DNA from: Halisarca cf. caerulea
Lineage: Eukaryota; Porifera; Demospongiae; Chondrillida; Halisarcidae
NCBI GenBank assembly: GCA_963170055.1
Contig: CAUJGJ010000313.1
Span: 7,010,979 to 7,074,978 of the forward strand
Direction of reading: 5' to 3'
Length of the DNA stretch: 64,000 bases
Under the pieces are notes generated by a model. That model saw only the letters and a list, made by a program, of their open reading frames with translations. It was not told the origin of the DNA and searched no databases. Below, in pieces: positions 15,663 to 26,681 of this stretch. The position numbers and the translations under genes were made by a program. The number at the start of each line of letters is the position of its first letter. Positions within the stretch are counted from its first letter, which is position 1.

Positions 15663-16112
15663 TCCCTCTTCATCACTAACTAATGTTTTCTGTATTTAGT
15701 TGAATCACCCTCATTGGTTTGGTTGCTAAGGAATAGTGAAATTTGTTGTTTTTGTAAAAGGGTAAAGTGGGCTAGTTCATAACAGTGGGTCATGTAGAAG
15801 CAGCTAGTGTCAACAGCAATTTACAGGTTTCAATTTTCCCTCAAATTATAAGTTGTCTGTGGGAAATGCTATGAGTTAAGCATGCAGTAAATATTATGGC
15901 TACACATCAAATTAAAGCTGCAACAAAAGTATAATAACCCTGTTGTTTTATCCCCCCGGCCCACCTGATTTAGTATTCAAGGACCATGAATATACACTAT
16001 AGTTATTGGCATTGCATGCTTGCGTACTTCAAATTCCCATCTCAATGAACATGTATAGCTTGCTCTGCTAAATTATTGCACGAGCGTGGTAAAACGGGAA
16101 AGCCCCTTCAGT
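15663..16112 (+). other. Intergenic region between genes 3 and 4
   Basis: It contains the presumed 3' UTR of gene 3, which is similar to those of genes 6 and 7 (ACTAATGTTTTCTG and GGTTTGGTTGCTAAG stretches), then AT-rich spacer. No other feature seen. Confidence 0.5.
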
Positions 16113-16124
16113 AAAATGGCGGTC
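16113..16124 (+). promoter_or_regulatory. Gene 4 promoter box AAAATGGCGGTC
   Basis: The box lies 130 bp before the ATG of the disrupted leader exon. It follows GGGAAAGCCCCTTCAG, as in other F-type genes. Confidence 0.6.
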
Positions 16125-16242
16125 GTTCCATTCACAAACTGTCCCACGTGCGAGCGCTTGTGCGGGTTCACTGTTTTGATATAGAGGAACAACAGTTAAG
16201 TAAAGTATCTCCATCTCGTATACCACTGTTCTTGTACGTGCT

Positions 16243-16540
16243 ATGTTCTTGAGAAGGATATCGAGCACCAGATGGAATTGTCTGGTAGGGTAGAACAGGG
16301 TAATTTGGCACACTGGGGTAATTCAGGACGGCGGGTCAAAAGCAGTGTGAATCACAAGGTATACACGTTATTTGTTGTCATTGTTGTCTCCATGAATTTG
16401 TCGTTCAGCAGTAGCAAGTTTGTCTAGACTCCTGTACCATAGTAGAAGTTAAAGGTCCCGTCCTGAATTACCCCAGTGTGCCAAATTTCCCCGCTTTACC
16501 CTATACGTATTTGTATTCCTATTTGGTCTGCTGTGCCCAG
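16243..16540 (+). pseudogene. Gene 4 leader exon split by a transposon
   Basis: The F-type leader starts normally (MFLRRISSTRWNCLV) but is interrupted after 16287 by a 215-bp inverted-repeat element, which places an in-frame TAG three codons later. The rest of the leader (CGTATTTGTATTCCTATTTG, with CCCAG before the donor) resumes after 16502. Without removal of the insert, this exon cannot supply a signal peptide. Confidence 0.75.
16288..16502. mobile_element. TIR element with TA target duplication inside the gene 4 leader
   Basis: The left end GGGTAGAACAGGGTAATTTG and the right end (reverse complement GGGTAAAGCGGGGAAATTTG) continue into a shared GCACACTGGGGTAATTCAGG. TA precedes and follows the element, and the uninterrupted sequence is seen in gene 8 at 43756-43775. 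Tc1/mariner-like ends and size fit a MITE. Confidence 0.8.
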
Positions 16541-16940
16541 GTTTGATCCCTCGTAGGTTATATTGAATTTAAAACCAACTTGGTATTCATCTTGAGACAA
16601 GAACCTGATGGTCTCCCACAGAATGGTCTAAGTTGAAGATAAATTTTATCCTTTCTACTATATCTTTTATCCTTGTCCCTTTACATCCACATCTCTTCTA
16701 GACGGATCCAGTAATCTCTACTGAGTAGTGTACTCTATTACATCTGCAACCTGTTTGTCACAATCCCTCATGTCAGCATGTGTAGATGTACGATAGTGAA
16801 AGATGTGTTATGCATGTCTTGTCAAACAGTGATAGCATCCCTGACATGTGCATGAGGTCAACCTATTCTGTAGCTATATATACTGTTAACATATGAAATT
16901 TATAACATGACAAATTCATTTCATTATAGTATGAGTAATA

Positions 16941-19312
16941 ATGGTGGTTCTGTGTGTTCTTGTTCTAACATCATATGCCACTTGTTGTGCAGGTAGTGCT
17001 CAGCTCACCATCTCCACCTCCTCCTCTACTCCATGTTATGGAGATGTAGTGACTCTAGTGTGTCACCATCCTGAGGTGGCTACCACCTTTGGGAGGTACC
17101 TCATCAGTACACCAGGATGGAGGGAGGATGGTGTGGGGATTACACCAGCTATTGGTACTGTGTTCACATCTGAGACAGCTCCAGACCTCGTGAGTACAGC
17201 TCTCACCATCAACATCACAGTGGACCATTTCAGGAACAGGTCATTTTACTATTCATGTTTTCTAGTGTTAGCTGGAGCTTCTGCAGGACAGCTGGAAACC
17301 AGTCAGAATGTCACTATAGACCCCATTGGTGAGTGGGTGTTTAGTTTGAATGGTACATTTACATGTGGTTCAATGTGTGGGTATCATTGGTTGGCCCTAC
17401 ATCGTTATTATTACATGCTTTACAGCCAGTATAATGCTACACAAGAGTAGGTGTTGTAATGTGCATGAGGTGGTGTGGGGATCAAGGTAGTACACTGACT
17501 GCCATCACATTATGTGTGCCCTGCCTCACTGTGTATAAATGTGTAGTTTGTGTGTATCGTCTGCAGACCTGACCCCACCTCCCCTCACATCCATTGACTC
17601 ACTTGCCTCTACCATCACTCTTAAATGGAGTGACCAACCCTGTACTGTGAGGTACAGTGTATCCTGGATGTACACCAGTGATGATGGTACTACTACTACT
17701 GATAGTGGAGTTACAGAGTTGACCAACTACACCATCCCAACCAGTGTAGGAGGAGTGTATACTGTGTCAGTAGAAGCTGTTGGTGGTGTGGGTATCGTTG
17801 GACCATCAACTACTGCAAGTGTAGAGTCAAGTGAGTGGTGAACTGCATGTGTGCTGTGGGTGTCTGTCAATGACTACACATATGCTGTGCACCTTTCTTC
17901 CCGGGCCCCAGCCTACCCTCGACCTGTTGCTGCTAGCACTCACCAACCTTCTTGTGAGGAGAGGACAATGACTCTCACATGTCAAGTTAGTGGAACCAAT
18001 GCATCAGAGATGTACAGAGCTATCACCTGGATGGACGCTAGTGGACCACTTGTTAGCTTCAGTCATGATCAGTACACTGTTGATAGGGATCTGCTGGTGA
18101 TAAACGATGTCACTGCCATTGTTGGCGTGGAGGTGTTCAGATGTTCAATGGAAATGGTCAATAGGATAACAGTGACAGGAGTGGGCTACAGTATGTCCTC
18201 ACCTGGTATGTATGTATGTACAGTACATATATAGGTTGTGTGGCCAGTGTGAGCAATACAGTATTATAATGTACAGAATATATACCCATGCACACAGTAT
18301 GTGCATTGTCCTCACCTGGTATGTATATATGTATGTACAGTACATATGTAGGTTGTGTGGTGTGAGCTGGAGTGTATAGTATGAGTGTATATTATGTACA
18401 GAGTACCCATGCACACAGTATGTGGTTCATGCTTCATAAACTATGTACTGGTACAACTGTGAGGTTGATATAGTGTTTTTGTCAACAGCTCCCACATTGT
18501 GTGGAGTTTGCGTTTTTTGTATTGCTCTTACAGCTAATTTAACTTGCATAACATCGGGGCCTCCAACACCTACTCCTTCAACAGCTTTAGCTGCTCTTGT
18601 GGTCGTCCCTGTTCTTCTCCTGATCATTGTTGTACTGGCTGTAGTGGGTGTGGCCTGTCTGTGGAGGAAACAGTCCAAAGTTGAAGAAAATAAAAGTACG
18701 TTATCTGCATACACTCTCAATGACATGTTGTGTGCCCGCAAGTGTTACCCATAAAATGGTTCAATATGTGTCCATTCATGCGTGCATGTGTTCGCAGGCA
18801 GTGCCTCTCCTGCACAGGCAGTAAAGTCTCTGTAACCCAAAACCTTTCTTTTCCGACATTAATTCAATTTAATCTAACTGTCTCATGCATGAGGTATATA
18901 GTCACCATAATACTGTAACGTATGCTAAAAGTCACTCTGCACGTATTCCGATTGCCAGCACCTCAATGCAGCATGTTTTCAAGCTCCATTGAGCGTCAGA
19001 TTAGAGAGGTTTCATTGCACTAGCAAATACTATATCCACTCCCAGTAATGTGTTAACTGGATCTGTTCTTATATATATATTGGTCACATGTACGATGTAC
19101 CGCTTTGTTGCTACATTTCTGAATTTGAAGAAGATAAGGTGACCTCTTCCACTCCAGGTTACATGAATGTAGAACTGGAGGATAAAAGCGTACCAATGAC
19201 AGACAACCCAAGTTATGAACCTGTTGAGAGAACACAACTCACAAAACCTATTTACAGTATGGGAACTTGTAAACACATCCATCGATTTCTACATGTATTA
19301 TATCTCCATTGA
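16941..19312 (+). CDS. Receptor gene 4: Ig-FN3-Ig-TM-tail with replacement start
   Basis: Proposed exons: 16941-17328, 17567-17830, 17912-18205, 18534-18695, 19131-19312; about 429 aa. Because the leader exon is broken, I start at ATG 16941, which opens [20 protein letters not shown], a plausible signal peptide running in frame into the Ig exon. Gene 8 has the same upstream stretch. In other copies an acceptor at the same place (here 16992) joins the Ig exon to the leader. The Ig has DVVTLVC, WREDG and YSCFLVL. FN3 has LKWS and [11 protein letters not shown]. Ig 2 has MTLTCQVSG and ITWMDASG. The second FN3 is absent. The membrane exon is unrelated to the other copies (Pro/Thr stalk, VVVPVLLLIIVVLAVVG helix, WRKQSKVEEN). 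The normal tail acceptor is lost, and AG at 19130 restores frame. The C terminus is changed to KPIYSMGTCKHIH and continues to 19312. Confidence 0.65.
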
Positions 19313-21376
19313 TTATATTTTCTACAATACTTGTGCTTGCATGAGCTCAGTACAGCAATAAATGCCCAAACAAGTTGAAGTACATTATTATAGACAAATT
19401 GTATAATCCATACTGTTGCAGCTAATTTAGTGCATAACATCACACACATGCATGCACACATACTACATGCCTAGTATTAAAATGCATGCAATTGCAAAAT
19501 TTGCATATTATACTGTCTGTATGCATGCACACACAGTCTACATCGCATGCATAATATTTCTTTACTTCACATAACGTGCATACTAATTCTATGGTGTACG
19601 GATGCATATAACGTACATACGTCACACCAGAATCGATCACAGTTTACTGATATGAGATACAAAAGGCACACGAAGCACAGGAAACAATGTAGCCTACACA
19701 GAATGGTCACTGGCTAGCTCGGGGGAAAAACAAAGCCACACAAAGTTCAACAGAAATTCTCGGTTCCCTGTCTGCAGGGCAGTTGGGATTAGTGAAAGAA
19801 GTGTGCGGGGTTAGCGAAAAACTGTATATATAAATACTGTTCAATATGTGCTGCTAGCAAGACTTACATAGTGCAAGCTTGACAATGCGTGTTCATGCAG
19901 TGGCTGTCTAACTCAGTTATTACTTTGATCCAATAGAATTTTCAACTGCTTAAAATTACTTGAAATTATTTGGCAGTCCGTACCAGTGAATAATTAATTT
20001 GATAACAATTCCTCCATGGTGCATGCATACATTAGTGCATGTGCATGTAAATCAGAATTAAGTAAAGTTGATTCCTAAAACACAAAGTTTAACATTAAGT
20101 AACAGTTAGTAGTGTTACTGTCAAAAACAAATTGAAAGTATTCAACAAAAATTGGATAATTGAATAAAGCAATGTGCAATAAATCAAATCTATTCACTGT
20201 TAGTGTAAGTTTGAAAAGCAATCCTCAAACTCTTTCGTAAAGTTCGTTATCCAATATGGTTTCTTATACTGTGGCTTCACTTCAATAAGGAATACACCAT
20301 CTGCCTTAAGTTGATCCCTAGTTTTTTGAGATACACGTCCACCACTGAGGACCATTATCCCAACCCTAGCTCCGGATTCATTCATGTCCCTTACTAACTT
20401 TTTACAGTCTTTTTTGGGATCCAGGTACTTTGTTTCACCATACAGTTTGCAATCGGCTACGAAACTGTAGCCTCTATATTTACCTAAAATATCAGGACAG
20501 TATAGCATCACTCGGGCTCCGCCCCTGTATCCGTAGCACGCCCCCTGTGAATCAATTTTTGCCCCAATGCCTTCCATGATTTTTGACACCGCTATTTCGA
20601 ACTCTTTCGCTGGTGAAGGTGCCCTTTGTGCCATTTTCTGCAGTTTGAATAACTTTAAACACAGTCTGATTTCAAATAGGCTCTGGTGCGTGTACCTTTC
20701 GGCCAACCAAATTTCGTTTCTGAGGAAGTTTGAATTTTCAACAAAAACCTGAGGTCTTCACTTTGCAAGCTCCCTAAGTTATTGAATCACGTCTCCACTG
20801 CTGCAGTGTCCTTTGGGAGGAACCAAGTGCTGTTTCCTATGTCAGTTATAACCGAGAACAGTTCTTGTCACGAATTTACAATGAATATAATTTATATTCT
20901 ATTAGTGGCCTTCCTGTCTCTAGCCGTACTGTAGATACTGTAGTTGTGAACAAAGTTCAGAACCTCGCTGAATAAATTAGAATTTGGAATGGATGTGGGA
21001 ATATAGCTGCCATGGCTGTAATGGCGGTCGAAAATGGAGAGCGGAATGGCGGATATTAATATTCTGACTTCCCGATAAGAACCCCACTCTACTGGACTAA
21101 GTAATTCAGACGACGCTCCGTTCCTTGTATCGATCCAAGTCCACATCGGGTATTGAGGTAGTGAAGACTCGTAAATCGTGAGTGCTGGGAGTGTGAGCAG
21201 ACTGTGAATTTCTATCGAGTAGTTTGATTTTTGCTCGAATTTATCCATCAACTTGTAGCGCACACTTAACTAAGTCTTTCACAGTGCATCATCTGTTATT
21301 TACCTTCTATTTCGACTTGTGATTTACGACCAAAAACGCATTTTCGGGGGCCCTTGTAGACTTTTATGGCCAATAT
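19313..21376. other. 2-kb insertion at the end of the gene 4 tail exon
   Basis: The last bases of the tail exon (CAAAACCTATTTACAGTATG) are followed by unrelated DNA until 21377, where the end of a normal tail exon reappears. The insert carries AATAAA at 19357, AT-rich sequence and an antisense open frame at 20200-20706. A second antisense frame (20892-21263) matches nothing I know and is not called. No terminal inverted repeats or poly-A tail were found at its edges. Confidence 0.6.
20200..20706 (-). CDS. Putative PD-(D/E)XK nuclease-fold protein
   Basis: Uninterrupted 168-codon frame on the opposite strand to the receptors. A second Met at residue 25 (MAQRAP, base 20634) is an equally good start. 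Glu-rich helix 1 (KEFEIAVSKIMEGIGAKI) is followed by PDI at residues 71-73 and ADCK at 84-87, the spacing of a PD...(D/E)xK nuclease core. After that come KKLVRDMNESGARVGIMVLS and GVFLIEV, resembling the later strands of Mrr-like restriction-endonuclease folds. Standalone proteins of this kind are typical of prokaryotes and mobile elements. It is intronless and confined to an insertion. Whether it is expressed, captured from microbes or part of a transposon is unknown. Confidence 0.5.
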   Translation of the reverse strand: MAERYTHQSLFEIRLCLKLFKLQKMAQRAPSPAKEFEIAVSKIMEGIGAKIDSQGACYGYRGGARVMLYCPDILGKYRGYSFVADCKLYGETKYLDPKKDCKKLVRDMNESGARVGIMVLSGGRVSQKTRDQLKADGVFLIEVKPQYKKPYWITNFTKEFEDCFSNLH

Positions 21377-21403
21377 ACAAAACCTCTTTATGGGAACTTG
21401 TAG
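21377..21403 (+). pseudogene. Displaced end of the gene 4 tail exon
   Basis: These bases encode the usual tail end (KPLYGNL then TAG), and the following sequence is the usual 3' flank. They are cut off from the rest of the exon by the 2-kb insertion, leaving gene 4 with an altered C terminus. Confidence 0.75.
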
Positions 21404-21658
21404 TCCATCTTCATCACTATTTTCTGTATTGAATTATAAAGTTGTGTGATGAATATGCTCATGGCTTACAACAACACTTTAGTGAAAATAGTTATTGAAT
21501 ATCTCTACCACCATGCATGATATTCCAACTTCAGTGTACTATACTATATATACGTACTATGCACTTAGTTTGCTGCACGAAGCGCAGTGTACAAATATGT
21601 GTTTATGTACGTGTATTTTGGGTACATTGCGGCACAATTGAGGGAAAGTCCCTTTAGT

Positions 21659-21670
21659 AAAATGGCGGCC
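21659..21670 (+). promoter_or_regulatory. Gene 5 promoter box AAAATGGCGGCC
   Basis: The box is intact, but a 677-bp transposon now lies between it and the leader exon, so it is more than 800 bp away rather than about 150. Confidence 0.6.
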
Positions 21671-21767
21671 ATTGATTTGTGTTACAATATTATTACTTGT
21701 ATTAGTCCCGCAAGCGCTAATTTAGCGTACTTTCGTGGGTCGCTTGTTTTTTTTAAGGAACAACATA

Positions 21768-22444
21768 TACCCCGTTTACACTGGCTCAGGTTGGCCCAGG
21801 CCCAAGGTGATGATCTGGGCCTGTGGTTAGCACAGCCCCGTTTACACACAAGTTACTTCACAACGAAGCCTAGTTGTGATAAGTGAATTGCTACCTTCCA
21901 TAATGAAATTCATGACCATGAATATCTTTAGTGCAGTATATAACTTCATGTATAAAATTTAAAAGGAATATGTTTTATAGCATATTCTTTGTGAAAGTTC
22001 TGAAACAGTTACTATGTACTGCTTTCAAGTTGAAGCCACACCTAGAGAGGCTGCCTGGATACCAGCCTGATAGAGACTCTATCAGGCTGGTATCACATTT
22101 CCACCTGACTGATAAACAAGAATTCAGGATATTTTGGGCACATTTTTAAAGACCAATAAGCAAATCTATTGTGAATGACCACTCATTAAAGCTACACAGG
22201 GGATGTGAAAGTATATTTACACATAAACCATGAATCTAGGCTGTTTTGTGCTCTTTTTACTTGATTGAAGAGTAGCCATTTTCTCAGCAAAAGTGTTATC
22301 ATAACTGGCCCAACCACAGGCCCTGGGCTGGCCCAGGAGGCTGGCCTGTGGTTGGCTCTATGTAAACAAAAATGACCATGAATCTCATTAAAATGAGATC
22401 ATACTGGGCTGGCCCAGGTCAACCTGGGCCAGTGTAAACGGGTA
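21768..22444. mobile_element. TIR element between gene 5 promoter and leader
   Basis: The left end TACCCCGTTTACACTGGCTC and the reverse complement of the right end (TACCCGTTTACACTGGCCCA) match. ATA is duplicated at both sides (21765-21767, 22445-22447). The element is rich in GGCCCAGG motifs and has no transposase frame. Confidence 0.8.
22058..22094. repeat. Perfect 18-bp hairpin inside the TIR element
   Basis: GATACCAGCCTGATAGAG is followed after one base by its exact reverse complement. It may be a nested small foldback element. Confidence 0.85.
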
Positions 22445-24329
22445 ATAGATTGTCTATAGCCCGTATATATCATCCTACCTCAGTTCTCGTCTGTACCATC
22501 TTCTTGAGGGGTATCCCGAGCAACGGATGGAACTGGGCTCTATTTTTATGTCTGTTTATTCCGTCAAAATCTCCAGGTTAGTTCTCTCATAATTGTCACT
22601 AAATTTTAGGACACAAACGTTATCATTACCTTCACAATACGTGGTACTCCCTCGGCTGTGACTCGACTAATCACACAATACCCTGTAGAGTTGCTCGAGG
22701 GAGCTGCATCCACGTACAGTGACAGTGACACGTGCACCCACGCTCCTGTGATCTATATGCAAGTTCTCTGTGCTACAGAGTGCTAGAATGCTAGTACTAG
22801 TAATCTTGTACTAAAGAAGTATGATCTGACAAACGCTCTAATTTTGTGCTCCTACAGCCACTGCTCAGCTGTCCCTCTCAACCACTGGAGGTGTTCAGTG
22901 TTATGGGGAACAGGTCACCTTGTTGTGTAAACATCCTGTACTGCCTCAGGAGCCAGAGTACCTACAAGCTGACGTTAGTTGGAGGAGAGATAGGAGAGCT
23001 GCATCTACTGTTGGACTTGGAAGGACTAACCTCAACTTCACAACAACCAAACTGGAGTTCACCATCACTAACAGCACTGTTGGAGACTACACTTGTTTTA
23101 TAGTAAATGTTGTACGAGGTGGAGTGGATGAGAGCAATACAGCAACAGTGAGACCTCCAGGTGAGTCTCCAAACATACCATCAAACTACACAGTAAACCA
23201 GAGATAGTGTTGTAGTATCTATGAGTAAACTAGCTGTTCATCCTCCATACCAGCACAGTACACTGTACTCCAAACACTCAGTGCAAAGCACCCTCAATGA
23301 ACATTATGCAGATGTGTATGTCATGTGAATAGTGAATGAGTAGGACCACCATCGATATCCTTTAGTATAGCTATACGTACATTGGAACCTCTGTAATCTC
23401 AGTCTCAACAGTCCAACATTCTCTCCAATCCAATCATACTCTTCAGGACAGTCACAGTATTAATTGACGATATAAAGAAACATTTGGTAGCCCCAGTAGC
23501 CCCAGATCCCTCTGTGCTCTCATACCTAGTTGAAGGCTCATGGCTCAAATGTCACACTACAGAGGTTTCACTGTCGGTACATCTCAACTAAATATATATA
23601 TATATATATCATGCTAGCATTGTACTGAGCAATACTCATAGGCCAGGCCTTTAGTAGACCATGCATTTCTGTAACCCCCCCCCCCCCCGCACACACCCCT
23701 CCTCCTCCCTTCTCCCCCTCCTCCCCATATACAGAACAATGTCTGTAATACAGCCACGTACGCATCACTTCCAACCACAAAAGCTAAGAGACAACTAAAA
23801 TACATGTGCTAGTGTCTGTGTGCACGTATGTGCATGTATTGGTCTAATGGAACATACATGCATGTGTACTGGAGTACCTCCATATGCACCATAGAGGCAC
23901 TTATTTTCATGAATTTCATGAATGAGCTTGCATTTGTAAAAGATCAATTGCAAATATTTTGTTATATATGTAGTCTATTTGTCTAATACATAGTAGTAGG
24001 GAATGGTCCATTTGAGAACTAAAATTGCCATTTACTCGCGATTTACAACCAACTTTTGGATTTGCGAGTTATACATCCTGGATGTACACCAATGATGATG
24101 GTACTACTACTACTGATAGTGGAGTTACAGAGTCGACCAACTACACCATCCCAACCAGTGTAGGAGGAGTGTATACTGTGTGTCAGTAGAAGCTGTTGAT
24201 GGTGTGGGTATTGTTGGACCATCGACTACTGGAGTAGTGAGATCAAGTGAGTGCTTAGTCTTGTACTCAGTCCCACCATGTGCTGCCATTTTCACCCTAA
24301 CAAAAATGGTGGCATATTGAGGTCTTTGT

Positions 24330-24349
24330 TAGTCTGGCTGGCCAGACTA
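24330..24349. mobile_element. 20-bp TAGTC...GACTA foldback with 10-bp direct repeats
   Basis: TAGTCTGGCTGGCCAGACTA sits between two copies of AGGTCTTTGT (24320-24329, 24350-24359). Gene 8 has a single similar copy near 45164-45173, a likely empty site. Confidence 0.6.
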
Positions 24350-24961
24350 AGGTCTTTGTGCAAGACTGGTGAGTACTAACTCCACATTCTGAATCTGATT
24401 GTATTATCTCAATAGCTCCCTTGCCTCGAGCAAGCATGCAGTCAGCAACACATGTTAGCAACTTGGTTTTAGACAAGAAACAATTGTGTATCCACTCGAA
24501 AAATATTCATGTCAGTCACATAAGGACATATTTCTTCCCTCATGCAGCCCTCCCTCAACCCACTGCTCCTCTTGTTCCATGTAAGGACAGGTCAGTTGTC
24601 CTGAGATGTCAAGTCAGTGGACAAGTTGACTACGAGAAGTACATTTGGAGGGACAGCAGAGGAGATGTGGTTGACTCTGATCTGTACAATGTTAAGGGTC
24701 GGGAGCTGACCATAGCTGATGTGTGTGCTGTGAGGGGAATGCTGTATCACTGTGGAGGAGTGCTGTCATCTGGAACTGTAGTGATGGGGGAGAGCTATCG
24801 TGTGGAGCCTTTAGGTGAGCAGTTTCTGTTTGTAAGTGAAAGGAACTTCCTTTCATTTTTTGTTGTTGACAGTCAACATCACATGAATAGATAATGCAGC
24901 CTTCACACAATAGAGTATGAGTTTGCAGTTCAGTGAAGTGCTGTGTTGTGTGTTACTAGCT

Positions 24962-25138
24962 ACAGTGGAATCTCATTATAACGAATCCCAGGGAACACTG
25001 GAAATCCTCAGTGTATCAGAAATTCACTATAACCAAATAGACTTTCATAGTAGACCACTCAACTGGGACACACGTATTTGTTCACTATATCAGATATTCA
25101 CTGTAAGAGTGTTCTTTATAACGAATGTCCACTGTGTA
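24962..25138. mobile_element. Short TIR element in gene 5 intron
   Basis: The left end CAGTGGAATCTCATTATAAC matches the reverse complement of the right end (TTATAACGAATGTCCACTG). Gene 8 lacks it at the matching place (near 45772). Related decayed copies lie at about 47311-47463 and 59031-59193. Confidence 0.65.
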
Positions 25139-25839
25139 AGAATTATTGTGTTCGACTCTGTTGTGAGCACACACCTGACTGTACTGACTACCACATGCAG
25201 TGTCCCTAATGGAGAGGACCTATATTATTCTGACATAGGCAGAAGTAGTCTGGTGTAGGTAGAAGTAGTCTGGTGTAGGTAGAAGCTATTCTTCCATTAT
25301 ATATGATGTCATGACCATCAAATGATGTCATTTCACATGTACAATATCTCATGTCCGTCCACTGCCAGTTGCTGTTGTTGTGTCTAAACATGCCCTCAAC
25401 TAAATCTGTTCCCCATTTTCCATCCACCCATATGTATTGTCAGTTCTTGTTATTTCTTTATCTCCCATCTTCCCCAACACACAGCTGCAAGGTTCTTGTC
25501 AGTTGTGTGTTTAGTGAAGTACTGTACATTTCTTTATACTCTTCAACTACATAGCTCAACCAGGCCCACCTGTAGTAACCATAACAACAACAGATTCCAG
25601 TATCACTTTAACATGGAACACTACACTGCATTGTTTCGAATCCAAAATCTTCACTTTTGTTGTAATTTGGAATGAGATTGGAAGTGGAACTAGTAACAAT
25701 GTCACCATCTCATCCTCTCCATACACCATCAGTGGACTACAACCTGGTACCTCTTATGAGGTCAGTGTACATGGAGTGAGTGGATCAGGATTAAGGAGCT
25801 CCAGGAGTGTATCATTCATTGCAACATCTCCAGCAGTTG

Positions 25840-25853
25840 GTGTGTGTGTGTGT

Positions 25854-25919
<66 letters not shown>

Positions 25920-26090
25920 TGGTGTGTGTGGGTGTATGTCTGTGTGGGTGTGGGTGTGGGTGTGGGTGTGTGTATGTACGTATGTGTGTTTGCGTGTTTC
26001 TGTTTGTGTGTGTGTGTGTTTGTGTGTGTGTGTGCGTGCGTGCGTGCATGCATGCGTGCTTCCATGCGTGCATGCGTGTGTGTGTGTGTA
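25840..26090. repeat. TG-rich microsatellite after the FN3 2 donor of gene 5
   Basis: TG repeats with GGGTG and GCGTGC blocks begin exactly at the donor of the FN3 exon. Gene 8 has the same arrangement at 46625. Confidence 0.9.
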
Positions 26091-26479
26091 ATTTGATAAA
26101 GTTTGCAAGTGTATGTCATTGTCTACCTCTCTTCACACATCATCATCTCTCCCTCTCTTCCCACATCATACAAGCACACAAATACATGCATTTACGTGAC
26201 ACATGTGTGCCCCCTCTCCCTTCCCCCTTCCACGCACACACAACTCATAAGACACAGGATTGTCCGCAGGTGTCATTGCTGTTGTTGTGATAGGGTCAGT
26301 AGTAGTGAGTGTAATGATATTCATAGCTGGTTGTGGAGCTGGAGTGATAGCAATACTTGTTTACCTGAAGACATTCAGACGGACAATAGGTATGTGTTGG
26401 TGTTTGTCAACAAGTATGCGGTCCTGTTTGTCAACAAGTATGTGTACCTGCTTGTCAACAAGTATGCGTTCTTGTTTGC

Positions 26480-26681
26480 ACTGTATAAAGTTAGATTTTC
26501 AAGGAGCTAAATTTTTGTGGTTGGCCACTTCTGAAATATTTGCAGAAACAATTTTTGCGGGTCTGCATGTCTTTCAGCTGCTACCTACGAAACAGTGCAC
26601 CAACTTTTTGCAGTGCGCAAATTTCTCACTCAGCCTCAAAAACACTATTTTAAGCTCCTCGAAAATTTAGCGTTATACAGT
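26480..26681. mobile_element. 202-bp TIR element between TM and tail exons of gene 5
   Basis: The ends ACTGTATAAAGTTAGATTTT and AAAATTTAGCGTTATACAGT are inverted repeats. The gene 10 sequence TTTGCATGTATGAGCATTTG (54827-54846) shows the uninterrupted site. Confidence 0.75.

Noticed and set aside
20892..21263. Antisense frame of 123 codons upstream of the nuclease-like gene
   Set aside because: No recognisable motif and no splice signals linking it to the neighbour; kept as unassigned sequence.
22020..22100. tRNA-like hairpin at the GATACCAGCC palindrome
   Set aside because: It is a single perfect stem without cloverleaf arms, better explained as a foldback inside a TIR element.
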